Assembly (NCBI RefSeq): GCF_016802725.1
Contig: NC_052665.1
Span: forward strand, 1 to 64,000
Direction: 5' to 3'
Source of the DNA: Solenopsis invicta
Taxonomy: Eukaryota > Arthropoda > Insecta > Hymenoptera > Formicidae
Length of the DNA stretch: 64,000 nucleotides
Of this stretch, positions 9,665-22,090 are shown piece after piece. Both the position numbers and the translations under genes were made by a program. Position 1 is the first letter of the stretch; each line of letters starts with the position of its first letter. Under the pieces are notes generated by a model, which was given only the letters and a program-made list of their open reading frames with translations, was not told the origin of the DNA and did no database searches.

Positions 9665-12249
9665 TTACCGTTCAAAATTTTTATTTTAACCAAATTTTTA
9701 TTTTATTTTAAAAGGAAATTATTTAAAATAACAAAAATTATATTATTAGACTTAAGATCTCATCTACAGACTGAAAATGTTTATGATAACATTCAATTTT
9801 TTATGCAATGTACTTGCTTGTTTGCTCCAGTTATATTAAATTACATTAAATTTTGCTGCGTATTTTTAACAATGGAGATGTATCAATTTTCTTATTTTCA
9901 TAGATTCATGTACGTCAATCTTTCCTTCTTATAAACATTGCATTGAAAAAAAAACTTGGTGATAGCTACCAAATTATTATGTAATTATTATTTTATGTTT
10001 GATATAGATTTTATGTTTGATAAGATTTTATGTAAGATCTTATGTTTGAAGATTTCTTTATAATTAATAAAATGTTTCAGAAAAATATATTCTACATGTA
10101 CTTTATTTTTGTATCTTTTTTTTATGTAAATAACTACTATAAAGAGGATACTGTTTTTTCTTTGGACTACTTTTATAAATAAATATAATACTTTTTTGAT
10201 ATTTTTATATTTATTAATATTTATATAACGTTATCTATTTTAAAAATAATTAAATACTTTAAAAATTATTTTTATTTTTACAACATAAATCTTTTCCTTT
10301 ATATAATTATATAAATTCAAAATTTATTAAAATAAAAAATATAAAAATGAATGTACGCTCAGATGTGTAGATTATTTTTAAATATACTTTACATACGCAC
10401 ACTCTCTCTGTCTCGGATAAGATGAAACTAAAAAAAATAGAAAAAGTATATTCAAATAATTTTTTCAATATAAAGAATTCCATAAATACATGTGTAAAAT
10501 TTATATTATACATATATATATATTTGTATATAATTATAATTATAATTCGTATAACACGAATGACGAATTGAGGTAGATCTCCAATTCTAGATAAAAATCT
10601 AAATATACAAAATATAAAATTTTTACATAGTGACATTTCTTTTGAACATATAGCTGACAAGCAAGCAGGAGAGCGCTACGTTACCGAGCACACTCAAATA
10701 TATCATCCGATTTTGCCCTTCGACTTCTGCGCCATCTGTGAAAAAACCTATCAATTACTATTAGGCTCCATATTGCTCTGTTTATGACTGTTCAGTTTCG
10801 CTGAGCGAAATATGCATGTGGTAAAAGCACATTAGCGTATCTTTTTTGTTAGGCGTTCAATCGTAATTTCGCAAGGTCAGTGTTATTCGTGCATGTTTTC
10901 TGAAGGGTGCTCTACTATCATTTTGTACGCACGAGCTACACAACTTCTGTATTAAGGTAAAGTTAACCTCAGGTGACGGCTATACGAATGCATTTTTAAT
11001 GATTTATTAAATTTTTGTTCGATTTTCTTGTAAAATTGACTTCAGCACCCTTTCATTTTACGCGTATTTCAATTCTAAAAAAAGTTTTTGTGATTCTGTA
11101 AAGCCAATCCAAAGATATTTAATGCACTGTAAATGTCGGTAATTCGCGGTACTTTAGCATCCTCTTAAATCCATTTTAATCCGATCTGATAGTCAAGTAA
11201 ATAATTAATTTACTCCTGTTTATTTATTACATTACACACGCTCGCGCAAACACACAATCACATACGCACACGCGCGCACACACACACACAAATCATTTCC
11301 GACATTTTACTTGGCTACAAGACAATAATTAATATATTTAATGTTTTTAACAAATACACGACAAAAGCACAGCAGCATTATCTTTTTTTTATTATCGTCA
11401 TGTTGCTCTTATGTTGTTAAAAATGATTGATAAAGCAAAATGTTTTCCACGAATAGAAGTCATTTTGTTGGCAACAGAATAAGCAACAGTTGCTCTCCGT
11501 TTGCTTTGAATCTGCTGACATAAAATGTCTCAAATTTGCTCTCATGTTGTTGAATATGTAGGACTATGCGTTACGTTTTCAGCAAATACACAGCAACTAG
11601 TCAAAAATTCATGCTCAGCATTAAGTTGCCTGATTTTGCAAAACATACATGGCTATTAGGGTACGATTAAAAAGTGAAATGACAATAACGATTGATGAAA
11701 CTATGCAATTTTGGCAAATATGTGAACATGGTTACAACAAATGCAGGGTAACTTTGAAAAATCATGACCTTTTTAAAAATTATCATAGAAAACTAATTAA
11801 AAAAAGAAATCAAAGTTAATTATATTTTCATTGAAAATGTTCCATTGGTTTGGGTTCATAATTTAATGACAATTTTGCAATATGAATAATACTTTTTTTA
11901 ATGAAATAACATGATATAAAATTAGCAGATAATATGGGACTTTTATTAAATATAGTTTCAGTTCTGAATTTAATGAATTTCAATACGAATTTAGTGTTGA
12001 AAAGTAAAAATTAGAACTTTATATTTACATATTTCTTTAAACTATACAGGGTATTCTAAAATTAATGATAAATATTTTAAGGACAAATTGTTTGTAAGAT
12101 TTTAAGACGAAAATTCTAATATTAAAATGTCGGAGCTAGAAAAATTTAAAAATGGGAAGAGTTTAAAGATTATGAATAACAGGGCTAGAATTTCGCATGT
12201 TCAGAAATGGCAATGTGTTTCCTTGGACGAAATGCTTTTAATAATAATA
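9665..12249. other. AT-rich intergenic region
   Basis: No protein gene is recognised. Less AT-rich DNA at about 10640-10970 ends in a possible splice donor (TTAAG/GTAAAG at about 10955) and could be a noncoding first exon or promoter. A CA/CG microsatellite lies at about 11233-11290. Short TTGCTCTCATGTTGTTGA-like repeats occur at 11400-11620. Confidence 0.4.
10066..10071 (+). terminator. Candidate poly(A) signal AATAAA
   Basis: First clear AATAAA about 400 bp downstream of the proline-rich gene stop codons. In DNA this AT-rich the motif is common, so support is weak. Confidence 0.3.
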
Positions 12250-12251
12250 TA

Positions 12252-13532
12252 TTAGGAGTATAAACAAGTTTCCGCCGTTTCACAAAAACTGGCGCCACTA
12301 GTATGTTATGGTTGAAATTGTCTGTTGTAAAACATTATATCGTAAGGTTGAACATCTGACAACAACATAACTTTAAAATATTAACGATTGTGTATCAGCA
12401 TCATATATCTTTTTTCGTGCAAAAATGTCGAGTTTTGAGCGGAATAAGCGTCATTTGCGGGAGCTTTTGATTTACTTTTTTAATTAGAAGAAATCTGCAG
12501 CCGAGGCGCATCGATTGCTTGTAGAAGCATATGGTGAGGCTGCCTTAAGTGAGAGAAGTTGCCGTGAGTGGTTTCACAAGTTTAAGAACGGTGAATTTGA
12601 CGTCGAAGACAAAAAACGTAGCGGAAGGCCGAAAGTGTACGAAGACGCGGAATTGGAAACATTATTAGATGAAGATTCGTGCCAAACGCAAGAAGCACTT
12701 GCACTTACATTAGGAGTGACTCAACCAGCAATTTCACATTGCTTAAAATCATTGGGAATGATTCAAAAACAAGAAAACTGGGTTCCATATGAACTGAAGC
12801 CGAAAAACGTTGAACGCCGATTTTTCACATGTGAAATGCTGCTTGCCAGGCATAAACGAAAGGGTTTTTTGCATCGTATAGTGACTGGTGATGAAAATGG
12901 ATCCACTACGATAACCCAAAGAAGAAGAAATCATGGGGACCACCTGGCTATGCTTCAACATTGACAGCCAAGCCGAACATTCATGGAAAAAACTCATGTT
13001 GTGTATTTGGTGGGATCAACTTGGTGTCGTGTATTATGAGTTGCTCAAACCGAATGAAACCATTACTGGGGCTCTCTACCGAACACAATTGATGAGATTG
13101 AGCCGAGTACTCAAGGAAAAACGTGCCCACTACTTCTCCAGACACGACAAAGTTATTCTTCTGCATGATAATGCTCGTCCACATGTTGCGGCGCCGGTCA
13201 AAACCTACCTGGAAACACTCAATTGGGAAGTTTTACCCCGCCGTATTCACCAGACATTGTTCCTTCTGATTACTACCTGTTTCGATCGATGGCGCATGGC
13301 CTGTCTGAGCAACACTTCACATCATATAAAGATACAAAAAATTGGGTCGATTTGTGGATAGCTTCAAAATATGAAGCATTCTTCCGACGCGATATCTGTA
13401 TTCTGCCAGAAAGATGGGAAAAAGTAGTGGCTAGCGATGGATAATACTTCGAATAAAACATTAGGTACCGTTCTTTCATAATAAATGCCCAATTTTTGAT
13501 AAAAAACGGCGGAAACTTATTTATACTCCTAA
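12252..13532 (+). mobile_element. mariner element M1
   Basis: TIRs TTAGGAGTATAAAC and its complement (about 29 bp, ending GTTTCCGCCGTTT) are flanked by TA duplications (12250-12251, 13533-13534). Length 1281 bp, normal for mariner. It encodes one broken transposase. Confidence 0.92.
12425..13444 (+). pseudogene. mariner M1 transposase, broken
   Basis: Mariner transposases cut and paste the element at TA sites using a D,D34D catalytic triad after an N-terminal paired helix-turn-helix. The reading starts MSSFERNKRHLREL at 12425 and hits an in-frame TAG at 12485-12487. The helix-turn-helix region follows. The first catalytic Asp lies in VTGDE (about 12885), just before a frameshift near 12897. 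HDNARPHV (about 13165) carries the second Asp. A further frameshift near 13240 precedes the SPDIVPSDYYLF block with the third Asp. All hallmark motifs are present but in three frames, so the copy is dead. Confidence 0.9.
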
Positions 13533-13534
13533 TA

Positions 13535-13924
13535 ATTATTGTAAAAAACGCAATGAGAGTTTTATTAAGAAACTCATTTTGTTTATCTATAATAAATTTA
13601 ATATAAAATCAGATCAATAATATTTGAACATAATAATTTAATAATTAATTATGTCGAAATTGATGTGTCAAATATTGAAATTGTCAAATCATCAATTATT
13701 ATTATTTATTTGGTACATACGATAAAAGTCTTTATTGGTACATAATCTAATAAAAAAGTTACTCTTTATAGACGGATCACAATCAGGAATATAGTGAGAC
13801 GTATATCTTAAAAGAATCGACCAATTTAAACAATGAAACAAACAGTTTAGATTTGGAAGACAGTCAACCACACACACACACGCACACTTGTTTACACTCA
13901 AACAACACAATCAGATAATCAGCC
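13535..13924. other. AT-rich spacer between M1 and the first P-like element
   Basis: No gene or clear repeat boundary is seen. It may include the 5' end of the P-like element. Confidence 0.4.
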
Positions 13925-14294
13925 AATACTCGAATCCGCTTTATTAAAGATAAAAAATTTAGAAAGTCAACTCAAAGAAGCAAATGGAAAACTTGAAATT
14001 GCCAACAAGGTTGTTTGCAGAGTTAATAAAACAAACAAAAATCTACAGCAACGTATAAGAAAAGTGAAAAACTTAAGATCACGTATTGAAAAAAGTTTGT
14101 TAAAATCTCCAGAGATATTACATAAAGTTTTTAATAATGATCAAATAAATGGCTAAAAAATGATTCTTCTAAACGCGGAATATATAGATGGTCTGATGAA
14201 ACAATCAAGAAAGCAATTTGAATAAAATTTTCTTGTACTGCAAGCGGCTATAAAGAACTTTTAAAACAAAAGATTCCTCTGCCATCACCACGTA

Positions 14295-14485
14295 CAGTCG
14301 TGAGCTAAAAGGTTGCAACACATTTTTTCTTCGATGGTTTTTGGAATGTAAACTTGCTCATCGAACGGCGAACGTAATTGGTTCTTACCTGCGAATCCAA
14401 CCAATTATGTTTGCCGATCGATGAGCAAGTCTACATTCCAAAAACCATCGAAGAAAGTGTGTTGCAACCTTTTAGCTCACGACTG
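14295..14485. mobile_element. Palindromic Tc1/mariner-type MITE, copy 1
   Basis: Near-perfect palindrome, TIR CAGTCGTGAGCTAAAAGG, with TA duplications at 14293-14294 and 14486-14487. Removing it and one TA restores the reading frame of the P-like transposase. A sibling lies at 26561-26727. Confidence 0.93.
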
Positions 14486-15480
14486 TACACTTAGACAAAG
14501 TATGGAAACACTTAATTTTCATCCGGGAATTTGTGATGACATGTTTGAGGCATTGAAAGAAAAAGTATTACACTTTCAAGATGATAGAGACGAGGATTGC
14601 ATGTTGGCTCTTGATGAAATGAGTCTTGCACCGGGCGAACAACATGATATATCAACTAATTTTCTTATTGAAAGTACTACCATTCCTAATAGTTGCAGTA
14701 AATTAAATTCCTTTATTGACTAATTATATAAATCAGAATATCAAATATTAATATTACATATTAATATTAATATTACATTTAATCTCGATACTTTCTTTAA
14801 GGTGACATTATCAATATATTTGTGTATATTTTTTAAGTTTTTTCTATTGCATTATTTAATTAGGAAAAATCACACAAGCAACGCATGGATTAGTATTTAT
14901 TCTAGCTGGTATATTTTCACGTTGGAAACAAATTGTATCATATTATTATACTTCTCATGGATACGATGGTGCACAATTAAAACCTATTATTCAAGAAATA
15001 ATTGTAAAGGCTGAATCTATAAATTTGTATGTACATATAGTGTCACATCAGACATGGGGACAATCAACCGAGCAATGTGGAAATCTTTTTCGAATATTTC
15101 TGCTGGTAAATATTCAAAAATTAGAAATCCTGTCTCTCATTCAATAGATGATAAACGTAAATTATTTTTTTTTTTGCCAATGCTCCACATCTCCTAAAAA
15201 ATCTTTGGACAGCTTTAATCAATAATAAAGTTGTAACGATACGTCCCTCCACCGTCCGCACGCCTCCGTTCCGTCCACCGAATGACGAACACCGAGCCAC
15301 TGAACTGAATACATACAGGAAAGAGCCGTGGCCGGAAAAAAGCGGTCAGAGAGAGAGGGTTACGTTGTGTTAGTTGTCTCTTTCTGTCATAGGCCTCTTT
15401 TTTTAGCGGTACAAGCATCGTTAAAAGTATGCTGATGAGTTCAGAGAACGATTCAGAGGCACTTTAAGAGGTTTGATTAA

Positions 15481-17106
15481 CCCTTATGTGCACAACCGGA
15501 TACCCGGGTATCCACCGCGCCATACTTTTGCGTATAACTTCATGAAAAATTGAAATATCGATTTTTCCGTCTAGGAATGCCTCGTTGAACTCTTTGAGAA
15601 TATGAAACGACTGAAAAAAAATTTTTTTTCGAATTTTTTTAACCTAAATTACATGGTTTTATGACACATACACGTTGGGCACAACCGGGTACCCGGGTAT
15701 CCACTAGGTGTAAAATTATGTTTTCGCTCAGAAATTAATTAATAACATTGATTAATATTTTATTTAGGTAATGGTAGTTTATAAATAAACAACAAATATA
15801 ATTTTCATGCACTGCAAACCTTTATTGAACTTTACTGTGCGCAATCGATACATTTTACAATTGATATACAATGTTCATCGCAGACTGGTTTTTCGCACAC
15901 TGCACAACTCTTTCGTGTCTTCCTGCGTCGTTTTACTGTCTCCTTATAGCAGACGTGACACGAACCAGTAGTTTTCTTGCGGCCAGTACTGTCACGTGGC
16001 TGGTTTTGGATAGCAGGAACCTCAGAAGGGGTAAGCTGTAGACCGACGATGCTCTCGATAGCGAGTTTTGAAATGGCGCATCACTTGAGGATTCCCAGCG
16101 CGATCTTCAATGAATGGCTTTGCCAGTTCTTCACTCAGTTGCCGCAAGAAAATACGTTGATTCGTCTTTTTATCGATCATCTTGTTGTTTTCGTAGTAGA
16201 TAACGTATGCAGCAAGAGCTCCTATATCCACAACGTTGAAGAACAAAGCAAGTGGCCATCTTGCCGTTTGTCTATGAGTTGTGTATCTCGTTACCATCTG
16301 GTCCATAGTATCCACCCCACTTTTGTACATATTATAAAAAGTGATCATGCGAGGCTTCTTTTTTTCGTCATCATTTATAGCAGCATCGTTGTGCATTGTC
16401 GAAAGTAAGATTACATCCTTATTTTTTTTTTTGAACATAGGAGCAAAGGGTTACTTTTTCGTGGAAGCCAAACAATGAAGAGTACTGTGGTCGGGATTTC
16501 AGGGAAGTCATCTGTTTCGGAATGTATGGCTTGTTTTTGCGAAGAGTACCTACTACAGATATTTGCCACGAAAACAAATGCTTGGCAAGTGGTAATGATG
16601 TAAAAAAATTGTCCATTGTTATATTTCTACCACTTCCTATGTAAGGTGCTGCTAGTTGTTTGACTCTCTCACCTTGATTTTTGTCTCGGGCATTACCTGT
16701 TTTTCCTGAATAAATAATTCCTTGTAGTGGGTACGCATTTTCGGCATCGCAGATCCACCATATTTTCATGCCACACTTGGCTTGGACGGGATGTATTGCG
16801 TAAATTTTGTATGGCCTCGAAAAGGATACAGCTGTTCGTCAATTGTCAAATTTGCAGTCGGCTTGTACATTTTACTCAAATTTGAATTCAAAATATTCCA
16901 AACATCACTGATGGGAGCAAGTTTATCTATTTCTGATCGTGCTACGCGTGTATTGACGTCATCAAATCTAATAAATTTCAGTATCAAGCGAAATCTATTT
17001 ATGCCCATTACCGCTCGATAAAGTGGGTAAGACGTGCTTTTCCACATTTCTGTTGTGTGATCAGTGTTCGAATTGTTAACGCCAGAGCAAATCAAGATAC
17101 CGAAAA
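15481..17106 (-). mobile_element. piggyBac element, 5'-truncated
   Basis: The left terminus is a TTAA (15477-15480) followed by CCCTTATGTGCAC, matching the CCC start and TTAA target of piggyBac elements. A subterminal ACCGG(A/G)TACCCGGGTATCCAC motif occurs twice (about 15495 and 15690). The transposase reads on the minus strand and is cut off where LTR sequence begins near 17107. Confidence 0.85.
16022..17106 (-). pseudogene. piggyBac transposase, N-terminally truncated and frameshifted
   Basis: piggyBac transposases excise precisely at TTAA using three Asp residues. On the minus strand, FGILICSGVNNSNTD.. starts at the junction and is followed by TIDEQL. A frame change near 16766 leads to the YPLQGIIYSGKTG and ITMDNFFTSLPLA block. 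A second change near 16430 leads to NKDVILLST and SGVDTMDQM. The N-terminal domain is missing. The end near 16022 lacks an obvious Cys-rich C-terminal domain in frame, though Cys-rich codons occur at about 15850-15960. Inactive. Confidence 0.88.
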
Positions 17107-17219
17107 ACCACCATGCGACCACGCGGCGATACGCGCGCCGACCGTGGCGTTCCACAACGCTCCCACTCCGGCTTGGCGGACCAAGCGCGCGGATTGGCTC
17201 GCCCAACCGCGCGTTCGGA

Positions 17220-17227
17220 TATATAAG
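17220..17227 (+). promoter_or_regulatory. LTR TATA box (family A copy 3)
   Basis: TATATAAG, followed by the conserved GCCGGCAGTGGGAACG block shared with copies 1 and 2. The predicted start is about 30 bp downstream. Confidence 0.7.
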
Positions 17228-17282
17228 CCGGCAGTGGGAACGCACAGGCAGATCCGTCCGACTACCCGACCTGTCCAGTGAC

Positions 17283-17540
17283 CGAGCATTCTCGATCGCT
17301 CCCTGAAGACGAGCATTCTCGTCGCTCTCCTGCTCCTCGACGGGCATTTCCGTCGCTATCCTTGGCCGAGTATTCTCGACCAGTCGACTCCGATATCCTC
17401 GACGAGCATTCTCGTCACTATCACCGGCCGAGCATTCTCGACCAATCGCCATCGTCCTCGAATACCTTCGTTGTCGCACCGACACTTGGCCGCATTTTTG
17501 TAACCTAGTCATCGGCAGGGCATCCGCGCCCTGTCGATCG
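17283..17540 (+). repeat. Hairpin array in LTR family A copy 3
   Basis: Short inverted repeats with variable stems and a constant core: CGAGCATTCTCG (17283), GACGAGCATTCTCGTC (17309), CGACGGGCATTTCCGTCG (17338), GGCCGAGTATTCTCGACC (17364), GACGAGCATTCTCGTC (17401), GGCCGAGCATTCTCGACC (17426), plus a longer 11-bp stem at 17511-17538. Confidence 0.75.
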
Positions 17541-18428
17541 AGTGCTCATTTGCGCAGGGCGCGCTCGGGCGAAGCGCGGAGACGAACGCACCGGCACTTG
17601 CACGACCGCGCTAACCAATCCAGTCACGCTCTGCGACTCCCCGACCGTACGGGCAAACAACCCGCGTAACCGACTTACCCGTATTTCGTAAAGTCATTTT
17701 AGTTTCTGTTAATAAGTTCTTATATCCAATTAAGTATCGTGAACGCACTTTTAGTCACCGCGTTCGCGCGTTAATTCCGTTGCGTATCAGCCATTGTTTT
17801 GGGCACTTGCGAGCCGTTCTTTCTCTTTTCCATTTGCTCTGTCTGTTCTATTTTACGCTCTAATTATTTTGTTAGCGATCTTATTCGCAATCTCAGCGAC
17901 TCGCTTGATTCGTAATATCATCTCGATATCGACGGTTTACTTTGTTAGCGACACTATGTTACTGTACTTTATTTTGCAATAAACCAATTTATATTTTTCC
18001 AACTAAATCACTGGGTATGATCAGTTCGAACATCTGCCCAACCGACGAACCTTATCCGGACCGATCCCGAACTTCCCGCACCGCACCGTTCACACCGGGG
18101 GAAATCGCGTACCGTTACAAAGTAATTACATTCCCAGATTAATTACAAAAATCTAATAAATTATCTTCATGTACTGTTGAATTTTCTCATCAAATGGAAT
18201 TAGTAGATATACAAGAGCATTTGTTTTTTAAACTTGCACCAAAATTAAATAAAACTGTCATTAACCTAACAAACTTTAATAAGATGAAAGTTAATAAAGC
18301 AAACAATATGATAAATAGAGATGTTAGCAGTGCATTAAATTTTCTAGGAGAAGAAAAAAAGATAAATAATTATAAAACGACGGCTTTATTTATAAAAATT
18401 GTCTCAAAATGGTTTACATTAATTACTT

Positions 18429-19534
18429 TGTAACGAACCGCCTTCCGACCCCCCCCCCTCGGACCGCCGAACCGTCCGAACCGTCCAATCGAACATTCGC
18501 CGGACGGCAATTAACGGCGCATAGCGCCTAATAAATACTCTGATAACGGAGCAAATACACGATCGCTCCCGCGCTCGCATCTCCGCGCGCACGCGCTCTC
18601 GTTCCCGCGCTGTCCGCAGCCACGCTCTGTGCGCGTGTCCCGAAACGGAAGACCCGAGATCGAGTGGCGGGGATGCTGCCGCCGGACCGCTCCGCCGTGA
18701 CACGTCGCGTATCCCTGCGCCTCGATCCTCGGATATATAAGGCGACGTTCGCCGGAGGCGAGAACCTTGTCCGCTCCTGGCCGGCCTACCGACCAGAAGC
18801 TCCCCAGGTCGTGACCGAGATCGAGCGCCTCGGTCTCTGCTGAGACACTCGCAGCCGACTCCGCTCCCCATTCCGCTTCCACCTTCCGACCCGCTGCCTG
18901 GGCTCAAGTGAAACATGATACTTGACAGCGCGATCCTCTCCGCCGCCCAAGCTCTACGCTGCCTCGCGTAAGGGGGTACGGTGCTCCGTGCCTAACCAAG
19001 CGCACTTGGCGTGAGGTAGTGATCTCGACAGCGGTATTAACCGCTTCGCGACGGTCCGCGCGAAATACCGACACCGACCGCACGGATCCATGCGTGTGTA
19101 CGCGCCCCGTCTTACCGCACCACGCACCGCGTTGCGCACCGGTTTCACGGCCCTCATAACAAGACCGCCCGGCTTCCGGAAAAATATCGCGACAGCGTTC
19201 CACGAAACGCATCTCGGGTAGCAGGTGCGTCATGTAAATAAGTTTGTACATAGATTTTCGTGCTTTTGTCCGCAAAATATCGTCCGTCCGCGCGTTAGAC
19301 TAAGTTCCGCGATTTGTCACCGACCGATCGTGTCATTGCACGTTTGTTATAACTGCACCGCCGACCGTATTATAAGAGACCTGTATATTTTCACGAGACG
19401 TATGCTAGCCTCGCCGCATTCACAATAAACGCTGTTTTATCACATCAACCAAAACGCCTTCTAATCTCTTCAGGCGACCTTTCGCGCCCGTTCCCGCACC
19501 GTCGACCGTCCGTGCGCGAAGTACGGTCGTTACA
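18429..19534 (+). mobile_element. Solo LTR, second family (1106 bp)
   Basis: TGTAACGAACCG ... CGGTCGTTACA with a 4-bp duplication ACTT (18425-18428, 19535-19538). It contains TATATAAG (18734-18741) and AATAAA (about 19423). It interrupts the P-like transposase, whose reading frame continues on both sides. It lacks the family A hairpin array. Confidence 0.9.
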
Positions 19535-20282
19535 ACTTCACAAAGTCCATTAGTTGCATTAGGAAAAAAATTAGGAGATGAAAAATCGGAAAATAAATTT
19601 AACGAAATAATAGAGTTTTTAGAATTTGTTCGTGATTTATTTTATGATATAGAAATTGGTAAAAAAAAGATCTTAAACCATTACAGACTGGTATCATACT
19701 AACAACACAATTATTTATAGATCTTACAAAATATTTAATTAACGAACGAGGATATTTGTATGTATTAGGTAGTCGATTCACACAAGATTGTATCGAGAAT
19801 TTATTTTCTAATATCAGAAAAAAATGTTTCGTTCCAAATGCATTACAATGTACATTTTAAGTGTTTTTCAATATTTTCAAGAATTAAATAATACAAATTA
19901 TAAGCAAGATGATGGTACTTTAATCGCTGATTTTTTGAAACGTCCTAAAAGAGATAAAAGTAAAGTAGTTGGACGGATTCCTGTAATTTCTCTTAGAGCT
20001 AAAGATAGAATTATTAATTTGAATAATTTTGAAATGATTTCTTTTTATAATGTATGTCGTTATGTTATATCTAGAATTTGTAAGCTAAATAAAGTGTGCA
20101 ATGATTGCATAAATTCTGCAGGATCTAAAAATTTGTATTCCAATATAAAATTGTGGGGTTAGCACAATAAATGGATAGGTCGATTTGAAAAGAAACTATG
20201 AAAAGGTAATATAAAGAACAAACTTTTAATTTTTCTATGACACATACAAAGGAGACGTGTGTATGAGAGTATGTATATGTAA

Positions 20283-20396
<114 letters not shown>

Positions 20397-20436
20397 GTGT
20401 ATGTGTAACTGTGAGTGCGTGTTATCTCAGGCAATG

Positions 20437-21131
20437 CCTGGTGTGAATGTTTTATCGTGTGCAGTATCGCCTGTAGGTCGTCCTTCGAACAGACGCCGAC
20501 TGCGAGTTGCCCGACTCCTCTCTAGTCTTGGTCGTCCTGGGGTCGGCGGGCAGGATGTCGGTGTCGGAGGGTCAATATTCGACTCGTCACTGACCACGAG
20601 GTTGGGAGTGGCCTGACTGAGCGACGACAGCGTCTGGATCGCCACGCCCTTTCCTTTAGGTGTGCGAGGGTCTATCGTCTTCCACGGTTTTGTAGGCAAA
20701 GTGATAGAGATGAGCCTCCAAGGTAGCGGAGCAGAGCGAAGCTCCGACTTGTCCTCACTTGGTCGCTGGGCTGGTGGTTGCAACCGGATGGGGAGATCTC
20801 TTGCTCGATTTAGGCGTTTTCTCGGCAGAGTTAGCAGGCTCTGCCTGGGCCGCCGACTCCTGGGCTTGGAGCCGGTCGATTGAGAGTACAAGGTACTCGA
20901 CAAAAGGTTACTTCAGATGCCGTGTGCCCTAAAAGCTCACTCTGTGAGAGCAAAAGGCTGCTGGGCTTGGTTCCGCCCGCGCTTATATCTCCTTGGTGGA
21001 TGCTTTTTAATTACAAGAAAGCGTCCGCGCTCGGCTGCGTCGCCGCCCCGCGACTGTAGCGCGCACTAGCGTTTGGCAAGCGCGCGCCCGCGAGTGTACG
21101 CAATAGTGGCGCTTAATGGAACGGCTGCCAC
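20437..21131 (-). mobile_element. LTR-like GC-rich insertion (tentative)
   Basis: Read on the minus strand it runs from TGTGGCAGCCGTTCC (ending at 21131) past GATATAAGCGCGGGC, a TATA-like box, to a TG..CA-type end near 20437. The GC content contrasts sharply with the flanks. A 158-codon open frame inside (20427-20903) has no ATG and no recognisable motif. No target duplication was found, so it could be a truncated LTR or another repeat. Confidence 0.35.
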
Positions 21132-21689
21132 AAAATATTTCAAGTTTGTACACTTGAAATGTTACAAAAAAAAAAAAAATACTTTGTTTTTTATAAATAA
21201 CGAAACGTTTAATTTTTTTTTTTTTAATGGAAGTAATTATTTGTAGATATATTCCTTATTTAAAAAACACATTAAACTGTGACTTAGTAAAGTTTTTCAC
21301 TCAGAAAATGTCTCATATCCGATCCCTAGTAGCACAAAATATTGGTTCAATATTGAGAAATAATGTAAACCTAATATTCTACATTGGGTGTGAATTGATT
21401 TTCAGTATTGATCCAATATTGCAGAGTATGATATCGACTCTTATTTAACCAATATTGGAGTTGCAATATCGGTCCAATATTGAAAAATCATGCCAACCTA
21501 ATATTATCTATTGGATGTCAATTGATTTTCAATATTGGTCGAATATTGCAAAGTATGATATCGACCCTTATTTAACCAATATTGAAAAAAAAAAACGATA
21601 TTATATATTGATCGTGCATTGGGTTTTCAACATTGGTCCAATATTAGAAGGTTGACACTTTAACCAATATTAGTCAAATTTTTTTTTTA

Positions 21690-22090
21690 ACCCAAGCAGT
21701 CAACTATTTAAGTCGCGACTTTGGTGAACGTTGCTTGACCTGTGTGATTGCTGCGAACTAATCTCTTGTGATGAACTGTGAACACTTTGTGCTGATACGT
21801 GTATATAACTGGTAGATCAGGTCAATATACGTTATCAAAAAAATGGAATATGTATAATTAAAGCACATTATTTATATAAACAAATATAAAATTATAGTTT
21901 TTTACTTATTTCACAAATGCGGAATAATATCTGAAATAACTTCTCTGTTATTTGTTTGAGTAAGAATGCAATTAGAAAATATATGTCAATATAACACAAA
22001 TTAAATTAAATATAAAAAATTTTTATAAAATAAAATTTTTTTAAACAATTGAAAAGTATTGTTTGCTCATTAGAATGTAGATTGAGGTTT
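21690..22090 (-). repeat. 5S-rRNA-tailed repeat, copy 1
   Basis: The minus strand carries AGGTCAAGCAACGTTCAC near 21720-21745, resembling the 5S rRNA segment around GAAGTTAAGCAACGTC. It is preceded by an AT-rich body shared with 27950-28165/42195-42440 and 43020-43392. Confidence 0.5.

Larger units (their letters stand above)
15232..18119 (+). mobile_element. Solo LTR, family A copy 3, split by a piggyBac fragment
   Basis: It starts TGTAACGATACG and ends CCGTTACA, with a 4-bp duplication AAGT (15228-15231, 18120-18123). It sits inside the P-like transposase. The right part (about 17107-18119) has a TATA box, a hairpin array and poly(A)-like AATAAA. The left part aligns with LTR copy 22299-23771 only for its first 60 bases or so. 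Bases about 15290-15477 are unassigned. No gag or pol is present. The family (Ty3/gypsy or BEL) cannot be told from an LTR alone. Confidence 0.85.
13931..20160 (+). pseudogene. P-element-like (THAP9-type) transposase, fragmented by three insertions
   Basis: P-type transposases have a THAP zinc finger, a coiled coil and an RNase H-like catalytic core with a GTP-binding insertion. A coiled coil (about 13940-14130) leads to KELL..PLPSPRTLR (about 14250-14300) and FHPGICDDMFEALKEKV and DEMSL (14515-14640). Next come LVFILAGIFSRWKQ (about 14890) and SDMGTINRAMW (about 15047), then APHLLKNLW (about 15175). After two LTR insertions the frame resumes at 18124-18428 and 19535-19860 (SRFTQDCIENLFSNIR) and ends near 20160. 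Stop codons occur outside the insertions too. No THAP domain was found upstream. This is an old, dead copy. Confidence 0.85.

Noticed and set aside
17092..17512. N-terminal extension of the piggyBac frame into GC-rich DNA
   Set aside because: Sequence from about 17107 on is LTR and aligns to another LTR copy; the fused Arg-rich peptide is an artefact.
20427..20903. 158-codon minus-strand frame suggested as gag-like
   Set aside because: No ATG, no zinc knuckle or gag motif; more likely transcribed LTR sequence.
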